Notes: generated by a model not told the origin, from the sequence alone. Positions 9,614 through 18,341 are shown, counted from the first letter of the stretch. The stretch is 40,563 bases of DNA from an uncultured Pelagibacteraceae bacterium (GCA_902530885.1 CACABZ010000005.1:1-40563); one strand, 5' to 3'. Made by a program: numbers and translations.

Positions 9614-10053
9614 TGGAATTAAAAGAATTATATCAAGAAATAATTTTGGATCATGGAAAAAATCCAAGAAATTTTGGCAAATGTAAAGATTTCACCAGTG
9701 ATGCAAAAGGCCACAATCCTCTTTGTGGTGACAAAGTTCATATTTACGCCCAATTGGATAAAAACAAAAAAATTTTAGATCTTAGTTTTGAAGGTGAAGG
9801 TTGTGCAATTTCTTTAGCTTCAGCTTCTATTTTAACGGATATTTTGAAAGGCAAAGATTTTAATTTAGCTAAAGCTATTACTGATAATTTTTTGAAATTA
9901 ATTAAAGAAAATAAATCAATAACGTTAAATAGTTTAAATGAAGATCAAAAGACAACTTTGATGTCACTATCAGGGGTGAAAGATTTCCCAATGAGAGTTA
10001 AGTGCGCAACAATGGCTTGGCATACACTATCTTCGGTTTTGGAGAAAAAATAA
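9613..10053 (+). CDS. sufU: SufU-type sulfur acceptor (IscU/NifU N-terminal family)
   Basis: A 146-residue protein of the IscU/SufU family. Conserved ligands are Cys38 and Asp40 in NPLCGD, Cys64 in EGEGCAIS and Cys131 in MRVKCATMAW. An insertion between the second and third cysteines contains a helix rich in LKLIKENKSI. This longer form and the C-x-D pattern fit SufU, which binds zinc and accepts persulfide from SufS, better than IscU. Position directly after sufS supports this. It could in principle act as a scaffold instead. TAATG overlaps join it to sufS and sufT. Confidence 0.88.
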   Translation: MELKELYQEIILDHGKNPRNFGKCKDFTSDAKGHNPLCGDKVHIYAQLDKNKKILDLSFEGEGCAISLASASILTDILKGKDFNLAKAITDNFLKLIKENKSITLNSLNEDQKTTLMSLSGVKDFPMRVKCATMAWHTLSSVLEKK

Positions 10054-10352
10054 TGAAAATTAAAGAAAAAATAATTGCTGAAATTAAAAAAGTTTATGAC
10101 CCTGAAATACCAGTAAATATTTATGATTTAGGATTAATTTATAATATTGAGGTCAAAAATGAGAATGAAGCTTACATTGAAATGACATTGACCAGTCCTA
10201 ATTGTCCAGTAGCTGACAGTTTACCTAAGATGGTAAAAGAAAATATCAATTCCATAGAGGAAATAAAGAAAGTAGACTTAAAATTAGTCTGGAGTCCTCC
10301 TTGGACAAAAGATATGATGAGCGAAGAGGCAAAATTAGAATTAAATTTATGA
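10053..10352 (+). CDS. sufT: MIP18/DUF59-family Fe-S maturation factor SufT
   Basis: A 99-residue DUF59 (MIP18) protein. It shows the family pattern: YDPEIPVNIYDLGLIYNI at about 14-31, a Thr/Ser-Pro-Asn-Cys-Pro motif TLTSPNCPVAD, and LVWSPPWTKDMMS near the end. In other bacteria SufT supports maturation of Fe-S proteins. Here it sits inside the suf operon. I chose the ATG at 10053 because it overlaps the sufU stop as TAATG. An in-frame extension from 10002 would lie wholly inside sufU and adds unrelated residues. Confidence 0.9.
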   Translation: MKIKEKIIAEIKKVYDPEIPVNIYDLGLIYNIEVKNENEAYIEMTLTSPNCPVADSLPKMVKENINSIEEIKKVDLKLVWSPPWTKDMMSEEAKLELNL

Positions 10353-10687
10353 GCGAACAAATAATTAAATTATCTGATGAAGCAGCAGCTAGAATCAAAG
10401 AAATCATGTCTAACGCAGATAATAAAACCATCGGTGTCAGAATTGGAGTAAAATCTGGAGGTTGTGCTGGCATGAGCTACTCTATGGAATATGCTAAAGA
10501 TAAAAAAGCAAACGACGAAATCATTGAAGATAAAGGAGTAAAAGTATTTATTGATCCAGCTGCTATAATTTATCTATTAGGTACAGAAATGGATTACAAA
10601 AAAGAAAAATTTTCATCACAATTTGTATTTAAAAATCCCAATGAAACAGAACGTTGTGGATGTGGCGAATCCTTTAAAACAAGTTAA
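10349..10687 (+). CDS. sufA: A-type Fe-S carrier SufA/IscA-like
   Basis: A-type carrier that takes clusters from the scaffold to target proteins. The 112 residues contain the three conserved cysteines: Cys39 in SGGCAGMSY, and Cys103 and Cys105 in RCGCGESF. The start chosen is the ATG at 10349, which overlaps the sufT stop in an ATGA arrangement. The longer in-frame reading from 10301 is inside sufT. It is the last gene of the suf operon; 55 bp separate it from the glutaminase gene, with no convincing terminator hairpin. Confidence 0.93.
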   Translation: MSEQIIKLSDEAAARIKEIMSNADNKTIGVRIGVKSGGCAGMSYSMEYAKDKKANDEIIEDKGVKVFIDPAAIIYLLGTEMDYKKEKFSSQFVFKNPNETERCGCGESFKTS

Positions 10688-10742
10688 ATTTAAAAAGATT
10701 AAGGGTTGTTTTTTTTAAATAAAATTATTAACTTAATTTTTA

Positions 10743-12758
10743 ATGAAAGAAAACTCTTATAAAAACAAATCTACCCTTTTAGAGAAATTAAAATCTAAAT
10801 CGAAACGTGAAGCAAATTTATTTTTCTCTCTATGTGAAGATGATAATGAAACAATCAAAACAAAAAGATTTAAAGATGTTTTGTTAAATTCTGGTTTAAA
10901 AGCAAACGATAAAAGACTATTTAGCCTTTTTCAAAATTTAGATGCCCATGGTGATAAAATTGTATTCGAAGACTTTATTGAAATTATCCGAAGTTCAGAA
11001 TTAATTGTTGAAAAAGCCTTACGAGGTGAACTATCAATACCAGACTTCACCTACTTTGCAAAAAATTTAAATGATATGTTTGATGAGGTCAAAAAAGTTA
11101 AATCAGGAGAATTAGCTTCGTATATTCCTCCTCTAGCTAATGTTGATCCAGACCAATTTGGCGTCGCAATTGTTACAACAGATGGTCAGATATATCAAAA
11201 AGGTGACAGTGAGGTTGATTTTTCAATTCAATCTATGTGCAAACCTTTTAATTACTGCTTTGCAATGGAAAAATTAGGATTAGAAAAAGTTCACCAACAT
11301 GTTGGTCAAGAACCCTCTGGTAGACAATTTGATGACCTTACTTTGTTAGCTAAAACTGCAGTTGGTCAACTTAACCGCATACCTTTCAATCCAATGGTCA
11401 ACGCTGGCGCTATAATGACAGCAGGTCTTATAGGTCCAGAAGAGTCACATAGTCAAAGATTAAGATACATAAGACAACAATTTGGAAGATTAATAGGTTG
11501 GTCTCCAAAAGATAATTTTAGTGCAGAGTTACCAAGATTCAATAAAGATATGGCACGGCAAGAAAATTTTACAGGATATAATAATATTGCCATGGGATAT
11601 CTTTTAATGGCTACAGGAAATTTACCTCACACTAAAACTAAGCTACATAATGATATTCATCCTGATGAAGATGAATTTGACTTTTATTCTGAACCTGCAG
11701 TCACAGAAGCTCTTAAACTTTATTTTAGCATATGTTCACTAGAGATGACCTCAGTAAATTTTGCAACAGCTGCTGCTACACTTGCAAATAGTGGTGTTTG
11801 TCCTATTTCTCAAGATCGTGTGTTAAGCCAGAAAACAGTAAGAAACTGTTTACCCGTTTTACAAACTAGTGGAATGTACAATGCTAGCGGTACATTTTTT
11901 CAACAAGTGGGATTACCAGCAAAAAGTGGAGTAGGAGGAGGAGTTATATTAGTAGTTCCAAGATTAATGGGGATATGTATTTTTTCTCCTCGTTTAGACA
12001 AACAAGGCAATAGTGTTAGAGGAATTGAAATGGCAAAACGAATTACATCGAAATATTTAGTTCATACTTTTGATGGTACAATGACAGATACAGATCGTCT
12101 TGATCCAAAAATTCCAATTTCAAAGTGGCGAGCAAATAGTTGTGGAGAAGCTATTTGGGCTGCGAGTAATGGAAATATTAGAACATTAGAACGTCTTGTT
12201 AGTGAACAAAGAGATCTTCAAATTGGAGACTATGATATGAGAACTCCATTGCATCTGGCCTCAGCTGAAGGACAACTAGAAGCAGTTCAATTTTTACTCA
12301 AACAAGGTGTGAAACCGATACCTGATCGTTGGGGAGGATATGGTTACTTTGATGCAAAAAATAATAACCATAAAGATATTGTAAAAGAATACGAAAAACT
12401 AGATATTAACTATACTCAAGCATCGCATTTAGTTGAAGATCCAAATGGAAAGACAGATAAGATGGCAATTTACGATGACGAACTGGCAGTAATTGAACTA
12501 TTATTTGCAGCTTTTGAAAATAACGTTGAGGGTATTCGAAGCTTGATCGCTAAAGGAGTGCCTGTACACGCAGGCGACTATGATTCTAGAACTGCTTTAC
12601 ATCTTGCAGCAGCAGAGGGTTGCTTGGAGGTAGTCGAATATTTAGTTTCGCATGGGCATCCAGTATTTGTCCGCGATAGGTGGGGAGCTACACCTTTAGA
12701 TGAGGCTAAAAGAGAAAAGAGAAGACTGGTATATGATTTTCTTAAAGATTTTAAATAA
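10743..12758 (+). CDS. glsA: Glutaminase with EF-hand-like and ankyrin regions (animal GLS-type architecture)
   Basis: Hydrolyses glutamine to glutamate and ammonia. At 671 residues it is about twice the length of ordinary bacterial glutaminases. Residues 1-100 resemble the EF-hand-like N-terminal region of eukaryotic GLS; one degenerate loop is at 67-78 (DAHGDKIVFEDF), lacking the final Glu. The catalytic domain spans about 125-435, with the Ser164-x-x-Lys167 pair in QSMCK, GQEPSGRQF, NPMVNAGAI, GYNNIAMGYL and a LPAKSGVGGG loop. The C-terminus has two related ankyrin modules (about 466-550 and 579-668), each with GDYD-x-RT-x-LHLA and DRWG. It is convergent with glnA, 5 bp apart. A metabolic link with glnA is inferred. 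Transfer from another lineage is possible but untested. Confidence 0.9.
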   Translation: MKENSYKNKSTLLEKLKSKSKREANLFFSLCEDDNETIKTKRFKDVLLNSGLKANDKRLFSLFQNLDAHGDKIVFEDFIEIIRSSELIVEKALRGELSIPDFTYFAKNLNDMFDEVKKVKSGELASYIPPLANVDPDQFGVAIVTTDGQIYQKGDSEVDFSIQSMCKPFNYCFAMEKLGLEKVHQHVGQEPSGRQFDDLTLLAKTAVGQLNRIPFNPMVNAGAIMTAGLIGPEESHSQRLRYIRQQFGRLIGWSPKDNFSAELPRFNKDMARQENFTGYNNIAMGYLLMATGNLPHTKTKLHNDIHPDEDEFDFYSEPAVTEALKLYFSICSLEMTSVNFATAAATLANSGVCPISQDRVLSQKTVRNCLPVLQTSGMYNASGTFFQQVGLPAKSGVGGGVILVVPRLMGICIFSPRLDKQGNSVRGIEMAKRITSKYLVHTFDGTMTDTDRLDPKIPISKWRANSCGEAIWAASNGNIRTLERLVSEQRDLQIGDYDMRTPLHLASAEGQLEAVQFLLKQGVKPIPDRWGGYGYFDAKNNNHKDIVKEYEKLDINYTQASHLVEDPNGKTDKMAIYDDELAVIELLFAAFENNVEGIRSLIAKGVPVHAGDYDSRTALHLAAAEGCLEVVEYLVSHGHPVFVRDRWGATPLDEAKREKRRLVYDFLKDFK

Positions 12759-12763
12759 AAAGT

Positions 12764-14170
12764 TTAACAACTATAATACATTTCATACTCGATAGGGTGT
12801 GGAGTATCTTGAAAGTTATTTACTTCTTCCATTTTTAAATCGATGTAAGCGTCTATTTGATCATCAGTAAACACTCCGCCTTCTGTTAAAAATTTTCTAT
12901 CTTCATCCAAAGCAACACAAGCTTGTCGTAAAGATGAACAAACAGTTGGAATTCCTTTGACTTCTTCAGGGCCTAATGCATATAAATCTTGATCCATTGG
13001 TTTACCAGGTTTGATTTTATTTTTAATACCATCTAGCCCAGCCATTAACATTGATGCAAATGTTAAATATGGATTGCCAGATGCATCACCAAATCTTACT
13101 TCTACCCTTTTGCCTTTTTTGCTCGTACTAAACGGTATTCTACAACTTGCTGATCTATTTCTTGAAGAGTAGGCTAATAACACAGGAGCTTCAAAGCCAG
13201 GTATTAACCTTTTGTAACTATTTGTTGAGGCGTTTGAAAAAGCGTTAAGTGCTCTAGCGTGCTTAATAATTCCACCAATATAATATAAACAAGTATCAGA
13301 TAATCCAGCGTATTTATCTCCGGCAAATAAAGGTTTGTCACCATTAAAAATTGATTGATGAACGTGCATTCCTGAACCATTATCGTTTTTTACTGGCTTT
13401 GGCATAAACGTAGCCGTCTTACCAAAAGAGTTAGCTACATTATGAACTGCGTATTTATAAATTTGCATAGCATCTCCTTGATTGACCAAAGTATTAAATA
13501 ATGTTCCAAGCTCATGTTGACTAGGCGCAACCTCATGGTGATGTTTCTCAACTTTAACACCCATATCTTTCATTGCTTTTAGACATTCAGATCTCAAATC
13601 TTGAGCGCTATCAACGGGGGGGACTGGGAAGTACCCTCCTTTGACTTTTGGTCTGTGACCTAAATTACCATTTTCATACTCTTTGCCCGTGTTGTATGGA
13701 CCTTCCGAACTATCAACTTCATAACTTACTTTATTCATAAGGTTTGTGAATCTCACATCATCAAATACAAAAAATTCTGGTTCAGGACCAAAATAAGCTT
13801 TATCTCCTATTTTAGTTTTTTTTAGGTATGCTTCAGCTTTTTTTGCAGTTGAACGAGGATCTCTCTCATAATAACTTTTCGTAATAGGATCCATCACATC
13901 ACAGAAAAGAACTAATGTAGTATGAGAAAAAAATGGATCTATAAAATTACTTGATAAATCAGGTTTTAAAATCATATCTGACTCATTTATTGCTTTCCAA
14001 CCAGCAATTGAGGAGCCATCAAAAAAAATTCCGTTGTTAAGCATGTCTTCGTCAACTGTCTGTAAATCTTGTGTTACGTGTTGTAACTTGCCTCTTGGAT
14101 CTGTAAATCTAAGATCTACGTACTCAACTTCTTTATCTTTAATTAACTTTAAAATTTTACTAGCACTCAT
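12764..14170 (-). CDS. glnA: Glutamine synthetase type I
   Basis: Makes glutamine from glutamate, ammonia and ATP, the main route of ammonium assimilation. It is 468 residues, the normal GSI-beta length. Seen are the N-terminal [14 protein letters not shown], the [15 protein letters not shown] loop, [10 protein letters not shown], the [12 protein letters not shown] metal-binding region (about 209-220), [18 protein letters not shown] and the C-terminal [13 protein letters not shown]. Tyr397 in [12 protein letters not shown] matches the adenylylation tyrosine of E. coli GlnA, so covalent control is possible if GlnE exists. A GCAC-type dyad lies about 80 bp upstream of the start. Confidence 0.97.
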   Translation of the reverse strand: MSASKILKLIKDKEVEYVDLRFTDPRGKLQHVTQDLQTVDEDMLNNGIFFDGSSIAGWKAINESDMILKPDLSSNFIDPFFSHTTLVLFCDVMDPITKSYYERDPRSTAKKAEAYLKKTKIGDKAYFGPEPEFFVFDDVRFTNLMNKVSYEVDSSEGPYNTGKEYENGNLGHRPKVKGGYFPVPPVDSAQDLRSECLKAMKDMGVKVEKHHHEVAPSQHELGTLFNTLVNQGDAMQIYKYAVHNVANSFGKTATFMPKPVKNDNGSGMHVHQSIFNGDKPLFAGDKYAGLSDTCLYYIGGIIKHARALNAFSNASTNSYKRLIPGFEAPVLLAYSSRNRSASCRIPFSTSKKGKRVEVRFGDASGNPYLTFASMLMAGLDGIKNKIKPGKPMDQDLYALGPEEVKGIPTVCSSLRQACVALDEDRKFLTEGGVFTDDQIDAYIDLKMEEVNNFQDTPHPIEYEMYYSC

Positions 14171-14250
14171 AATTTTGAGATTATCTATCAGAATATAGTT
14201 ATAGAATAACCTCTAATAAAATGATATCAGCTATGCGTTTAAAGCATCAA

Positions 14251-14267
14251 TACACTTATTAAGTGCA
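14251..14267. promoter_or_regulatory. Candidate NtrC/NtrX-type operator between glnA and the DMT gene
   Basis: The 17 bases read tacacttattaagtgca, that is TACAC-N7-GTGCA. On the glnA strand it reads TGCAC-N7-GTGTA, which differs from the NtrC dyad TGCAC-N7-GTGCA at one half-site base. It is about 80 bp upstream of the glnA start, a usual activator distance, and 6 bp upstream of the divergent DMT start. The dyad is seen directly; the regulator (NtrC or an NtrX-like protein) is inferred. I did not find a clear sigma-54 promoter next to it. Confidence 0.4.
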
Positions 14268-14273
14268 AATTTT

Positions 14274-15157
14274 ATGAGAGAAGCAAATTCATTTGATATA
14301 TTTTTACTTGTTTTGTTGGGTATAATATGGGGCTCTTCATTTTTTAACATTAAAATTGCGACTTATTCTTATGAACCAATTACTTTAGCTCTTGTTAGAG
14401 TAATTTTTGCTAGCGCACCGCTAATTTTGCTTTGTAAATTTAAAAAAATTAAAATAGAGGCTTTTTCAAACGAATGGAAACACTATGCTCTTATTGGGCT
14501 TTGTAACATAGCCATTCCATTTATTTTAATAGCTATAGGCACAAGTAAAATTAATAGTTATTTAGCTGCAATGTTAATGAGTACAACGCCATTAAGTGGA
14601 ACAATATTAGCTCATTTTTTACAAAAAATGAAAAAATTAATATATTTAAAGTTATTGGGGTTCTAATAGGTTTTTCAGGAATTTTATTTTTATTTTTAGA
14701 TAAAATTATTATTAATGAAAGTAATTATATTTTCGCTTTAATTACGATTTTAGGTTCAACATTTTATTCTATTGGCGGCATATTAACTATACGAATAAAA
14801 AATAAAGGAAACGAAAACGTCACTACATCTACGACCATATGGTCTCTAATTTTCCTTTTTCCGATGGCGATAATTTTAGAAAAACCCTGGTTAGCTGAAC
14901 CAACTCTAGAGTCTACCTTATCTTTACTTTACTTAGGTATCGTTGCAACAGGATTAGCTTGGCTAATAAGATTCAGAATTTTAGCTGTAAATGGATTAGT
15001 TTTTCAAACGCAAGTAGCATATTTAATTCCAATTTTTGGAGTATTCTTTGGGTATTTTCTTATGAACGAAGTTATTACTTGGCGTGTTTTGATTTCATTG
15101 AGTATAATAATATTTGGAATTTATATTGTAAAAAAAAACAATAAAGGATTAAATTAA
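14274..15157 (+). pseudogene. EamA/DMT-family transporter, frameshifted
   Basis: Two adjacent frames together encode a typical drug/metabolite transporter of about 294 residues with some ten membrane segments in two EamA halves. The first half starts at the ATG at 14274 with the family pattern LLGIIWGSSFFNIKIA and ends early at 14664-14666. The second half continues one frame away to 15157, with IGFSGILFLF, a mid region and C-terminal GYFLMNEVITWRVLISLSIIIFGIYIV. The switch is at an A6 run at 14623-14628; one added A gives FLQKNEKINIFKVIGVLIGFSG in one frame. Substrate is unknown; relatives export amino acids or metabolites. The break may be real or an assembly indel. Confidence 0.75.
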
Positions 15158-15162
15158 TAACA

Positions 15163-16236
15163 ATGCAAAGCGAGTCCCTTGAATTTAGTCTCTTATCTAT
15201 ATTCTCATTTCTCAGCTTTTTCTCTTTTTTTATTATTCAAAAATTTTCTCACAAAATAATGGGAGGTTTATTATTGGATAATGATTTTGATAAACCTCAA
15301 GCTTTTCATAAAAGCGATATACCTAGAAGCGGTGGTTTAGCATGCTTAATATCTTTTTATATATTTGCCCTACTGAACAATCTTTTGTTCACCATAATTT
15401 ATATTGATTATTTAGTACTTGGAACAGGATTGTTTCTAATTGGCTTTTTAGATGATATTAAATTTAGATTAAGTCCCAAAGCAAGATTAGCTTTGATGAC
15501 TGCCATTCTGTTATTTTCTGTAAAAATTTTTTCAATTCAAATATATGGAATAGATTTTATTATTCTAAACCAAATTTTAAGTATAAAAATATTCTACCTC
15601 CTTTTTATAATTTTATGTTTCTTATTTATTGTTAATGGATCTAATTTAGTTGATGGTTTTAATGGATTATTAGCTTTTCAATTAATAATTATAAATTCAA
15701 TATTATTGTTTATAAATATTGAAAATGAACTTCAATCTTTATCAATATTAATCACAGCTCAAATAATAATTCTTTTAATATTTTTATTATTTAATTTTCC
15801 CTCGGCAAAAATTTTTATGGGAGATGGCGGCGCTTATCTTTTTGGCGCTTTCACTGCGCTAAATGTCATTGAAACGAATAATCTAAATCCAAATGTTTCT
15901 TCATTCTTTTTCACTATTTTATTATTTTATTTATTTTTTGAGGTATTTTTTTCATTTATAAGAAAATTGGTTAAAAAAAAATCACCTATTAAACCTGATA
16001 GCGAACATCTTCATATGTTATCCTATAAAATTTTAAATTTTAAAAATTCACATAGAGACTGCAACTATTTAAATACCCTATATATCAATTTTATATATTG
16101 TCTTTTAGTTTTACCAAGTATTTTGGTAAGAGAAAACGGCACGATGTGTAAGTATTGGTTTTTTTCCCTGATTATAATTTATTTATTGACTTATTTTAAA
16201 CTAAATAGTTTTGTAAAAAAAAAAATTGATATATAA
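15163..16236 (+). CDS. WecA/MraY-family sugar-phosphate (glycosyl-1-phosphate) transferase
   Basis: A 357-residue polytopic membrane enzyme. It transfers a sugar-1-phosphate from a UDP-sugar to undecaprenyl phosphate, the first membrane step of surface polysaccharide synthesis. Family motifs are RSGG (55-58), the metal-binding FLDDI (Asp97-Asp98), NGSNLVDGFNGL (158-169), FMGDGGAYLFG (218-228, nucleotide loop) and the cytoplasmic HLH motif (282-284). It resembles WecA/WbpL-type enzymes more than the cell-wall MraY, because it is outside any mur cluster and has the short HLH loop. It begins 5 bp after the DMT gene and ends 18 bp before tRNA-Leu. The exact sugar is unknown. Confidence 0.85.
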   Translation: MQSESLEFSLLSIFSFLSFFSFFIIQKFSHKIMGGLLLDNDFDKPQAFHKSDIPRSGGLACLISFYIFALLNNLLFTIIYIDYLVLGTGLFLIGFLDDIKFRLSPKARLALMTAILLFSVKIFSIQIYGIDFIILNQILSIKIFYLLFIILCFLFIVNGSNLVDGFNGLLAFQLIIINSILLFINIENELQSLSILITAQIIILLIFLLFNFPSAKIFMGDGGAYLFGAFTALNVIETNNLNPNVSSFFFTILLFYLFFEVFFSFIRKLVKKKSPIKPDSEHLHMLSYKILNFKNSHRDCNYLNTLYINFIYCLLVLPSILVRENGTMCKYWFFSLIIIYLLTYFKLNSFVKKKIDI

Positions 16237-16254
16237 AACTAATTAAATTAATAA

Positions 16255-16339
16255 GGGCAAGTGGCGGAATTGGTATACGCGCTAGTCTTAGGAACTAGTG
16301 CCGCAAGGCTTAAGAGTTCGAGTCTCTTCTTGCCCACCA
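16255..16339 (+). tRNA. tRNA-Leu (anticodon UAG)
   Basis: An 85-nt tRNA with the 3' CCA encoded. The acceptor stem GGGCAAG pairs with CTTGCCC. The anticodon stem is ctagt/actag around the loop cttagga, giving anticodon TAG at 16289-16291 (reads CUA and related Leu codons). A long variable arm (tgccgcaaggctta region) marks a class II tRNA, as expected for Leu. The T arm contains gagttcgagtctc. It ends only 7 nt before the tig start codon. Confidence 0.95.
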
Positions 16340-16346
16340 AGTATTT

Positions 16347-17705
16347 ATGAAAGTACAAGTACAATCAAAAAAAGGCTTAAAAACAACTTTATCAATCGTT
16401 GTAGATAAAGCTGAGATTAAAAAGAAGTTAGAAAACAGATTATTAGAATTACAAAACCAAATTGATTTAAAGGGTTTTAGAAAAGGAAAAGTTCCACCTA
16501 ACGTTATTAAGAGGCAATTTGGTAAAGCCATCTATGGTGAAGTTATAGATAAAATTTTAAAGGAAAGCACAACTGAAGCTATAAGAGAAAAAAAATTAAA
16601 AGTTGCTGGCCAACCAAAAATTGATCTAAAAACTTTTGGTGAGGGTAAGGATTTAAATTTTAGTTTGGAGTTGGATTTATTACCTGAAATTAAACTAAAT
16701 CAAATTGAAAAATATAAAGCAACTGACTTTTCTATCAAAGTAGAAAAAAATATTATAGACGAAAAACTTAAAAATCTTGCTAACGAGTTTAAATCATTTG
16801 ATGACAAAATAAGCGAGTCAAAATCTGAAATTGGAGACCAAATAATATTTGATTATCAAGCTACTATAGATGGTAAAGAGTTTGAAGGGAGCGAAGGTAA
16901 AGATGTAGCTATCGAATTAGGCAAGGATTTGTTTCTCAAAGATTTTGATAAACAATTAATTGGTGTAAACAAAAACACGAAAAAAACCGTGACAGCGTTT
17001 TTACCCCAAAATCATCCCAAAAAAGAATTAGCTAATAAAAAAACAATTTTTGTGTGTGAGATTAAAAACATTAAAAGTCCAAAGAAAAATAAAATAGATG
17101 ATGAATTTGCGAAAAAACTTGGAACTAAAGATTTATCAGATTTAACTCAAAAAATTAAAAATCAAATTTCCAATCAATACACGATGGCTTTAAATTCCAT
17201 AACAAAAAAAGAGATACTGGATCAATTAGAAAAATCCCATAAGATTGAAATTCCAAAAAATTTACTAGAAAATGAGATTAAATCTTTAGCAACAGATCCT
17301 AGTTCAAAAAATAATGTTGCCAATTCAAAGTTGGCTGAAAAAAGAATAAAATTAGGCTTAATTTTAAATGAGCTAGGAGAGAAAAATAATATCAAAGTAA
17401 ACGAGCAGGAAATAAAAAATGAAATTCAAAAACAAGTTAAAAGCATGCCAGGTCAAGAGAAATTAGTATTTGAGTATTATCAAAAAAACCCATCTGCTAC
17501 TCAACATTTACAAAGCACTCTATATGAGGAAAAGGTAATTAATTTTATTAAAACAAAGATAAAATTAGAAAAAAAAGATTTGTCTATTAAAGAGGCAGAG
17601 AAAATGATTTCAAATTTTAATGAAAGCAATAAAGTAAAAACAAGTTCGGACATCAAAAAAAAAGACAATAAATCAAGTAAATCAAAAAAAATTAGCAAAA
17701 AGTAA
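16347..17705 (+). CDS. tig: Trigger factor, ribosome-bound chaperone
   Basis: Folding chaperone that binds at the ribosome exit tunnel. It is 452 residues. The ribosome-binding signature GFRKGKVP is at 43-50 in the N-terminal domain. A PPIase (FKBP-like) domain follows at about 150-245, starting near GDQIIFDYQATIDG. Then comes a long helical C-terminal substrate-binding region with a very Lys/Ser-rich tail. It lies directly behind tRNA-Leu, with just 7 nt between, so its message either begins within the tRNA transcript or has almost no leader after tRNA 3' processing. It heads the tig-clpP-clpX-lon cluster that is common in bacteria. Confidence 0.96.
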   Translation: MKVQVQSKKGLKTTLSIVVDKAEIKKKLENRLLELQNQIDLKGFRKGKVPPNVIKRQFGKAIYGEVIDKILKESTTEAIREKKLKVAGQPKIDLKTFGEGKDLNFSLELDLLPEIKLNQIEKYKATDFSIKVEKNIIDEKLKNLANEFKSFDDKISESKSEIGDQIIFDYQATIDGKEFEGSEGKDVAIELGKDLFLKDFDKQLIGVNKNTKKTVTAFLPQNHPKKELANKKTIFVCEIKNIKSPKKNKIDDEFAKKLGTKDLSDLTQKIKNQISNQYTMALNSITKKEILDQLEKSHKIEIPKNLLENEIKSLATDPSSKNNVANSKLAEKRIKLGLILNELGEKNNIKVNEQEIKNEIQKQVKSMPGQEKLVFEYYQKNPSATQHLQSTLYEEKVINFIKTKIKLEKKDLSIKEAEKMISNFNESNKVKTSSDIKKKDNKSSKSKKISKK

Positions 17706-17729
17706 CCAATAGTTGTATAAATCAAACCT

Positions 17730-18341
17730 ATGAGTCGTGATTTTGAAGAAAAAATGAATACTCTTATTCCTATGGTCGTTGAACAATCAAGTAAAGGAGA
17801 AAGAGCTTACGATATATACTCTAGACTTTTAAAAGAACGAATTGTTTTTTTAGTTGGACCTGTTAACGACACTGTTGCCTCACTAGTTACGGCGCAATTA
17901 TTATTTTTGGAATCAGAAAACCCAAATAAGGAAATAAGTTTTTATATAAATAGCCCTGGCGGCCTAGTAACATCTGGGCTAGGTATTTATGATACTATGC
18001 AATACATCAATTCACCTGTTTCAACTTTGTGTATTGGTCAAGCTTCATCAATGGGATCATTTTTATTGGCAGCGGGTGAAAAAGGAAAAAGATATTCATT
18101 GCCTAACTCAAGAATTATGGTCCATCAACCTTCGGCTGGTTTTCAGGGCCAAGCCACAGATATTCAAATACATGCTCAAGAAATTCAATCATTAAAAAAT
18201 AGGCTAAATAATATTTATTCAAAACATACAGGGAAAACTGTAGATGAAATTTCAAAAGCGTTAGAGAGAGACAATTTCATGACCGCTGATGAAGCAAAAA
18301 AATTTGGCTTAATAGACTCTGTTGTGGAAAAGAGAAAATAG
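17730..18341 (+). CDS. clpP: ATP-dependent Clp protease proteolytic subunit
   Basis: Serine peptidase that forms the double-ring chamber used by ClpX or ClpA. It is 203 residues. The catalytic triad is visible as Ser107 in GQASSMGS, His132 in MVHQPSAG and Asp181 in ERDNFM. The SPGG loop is at 75-78, and the N-terminal region has IPMVVEQ and [10 protein letters not shown], typical for ClpP. It follows tig by 24 bp and precedes clpX by 79 bp. Nothing is unusual in length or motifs. Confidence 0.97.
   Translation: MSRDFEEKMNTLIPMVVEQSSKGERAYDIYSRLLKERIVFLVGPVNDTVASLVTAQLLFLESENPNKEISFYINSPGGLVTSGLGIYDTMQYINSPVSTLCIGQASSMGSFLLAAGEKGKRYSLPNSRIMVHQPSAGFQGQATDIQIHAQEIQSLKNRLNNIYSKHTGKTVDEISKALERDNFMTADEAKKFGLIDSVVEKRK

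Noticed and set aside
10688-10742. Rho-independent terminator after sufA (T8 run)
   Set aside because: A T-run is present but there is no GC-containing stem before it; the possible attaag/cttaat pairing is short with a long loop.
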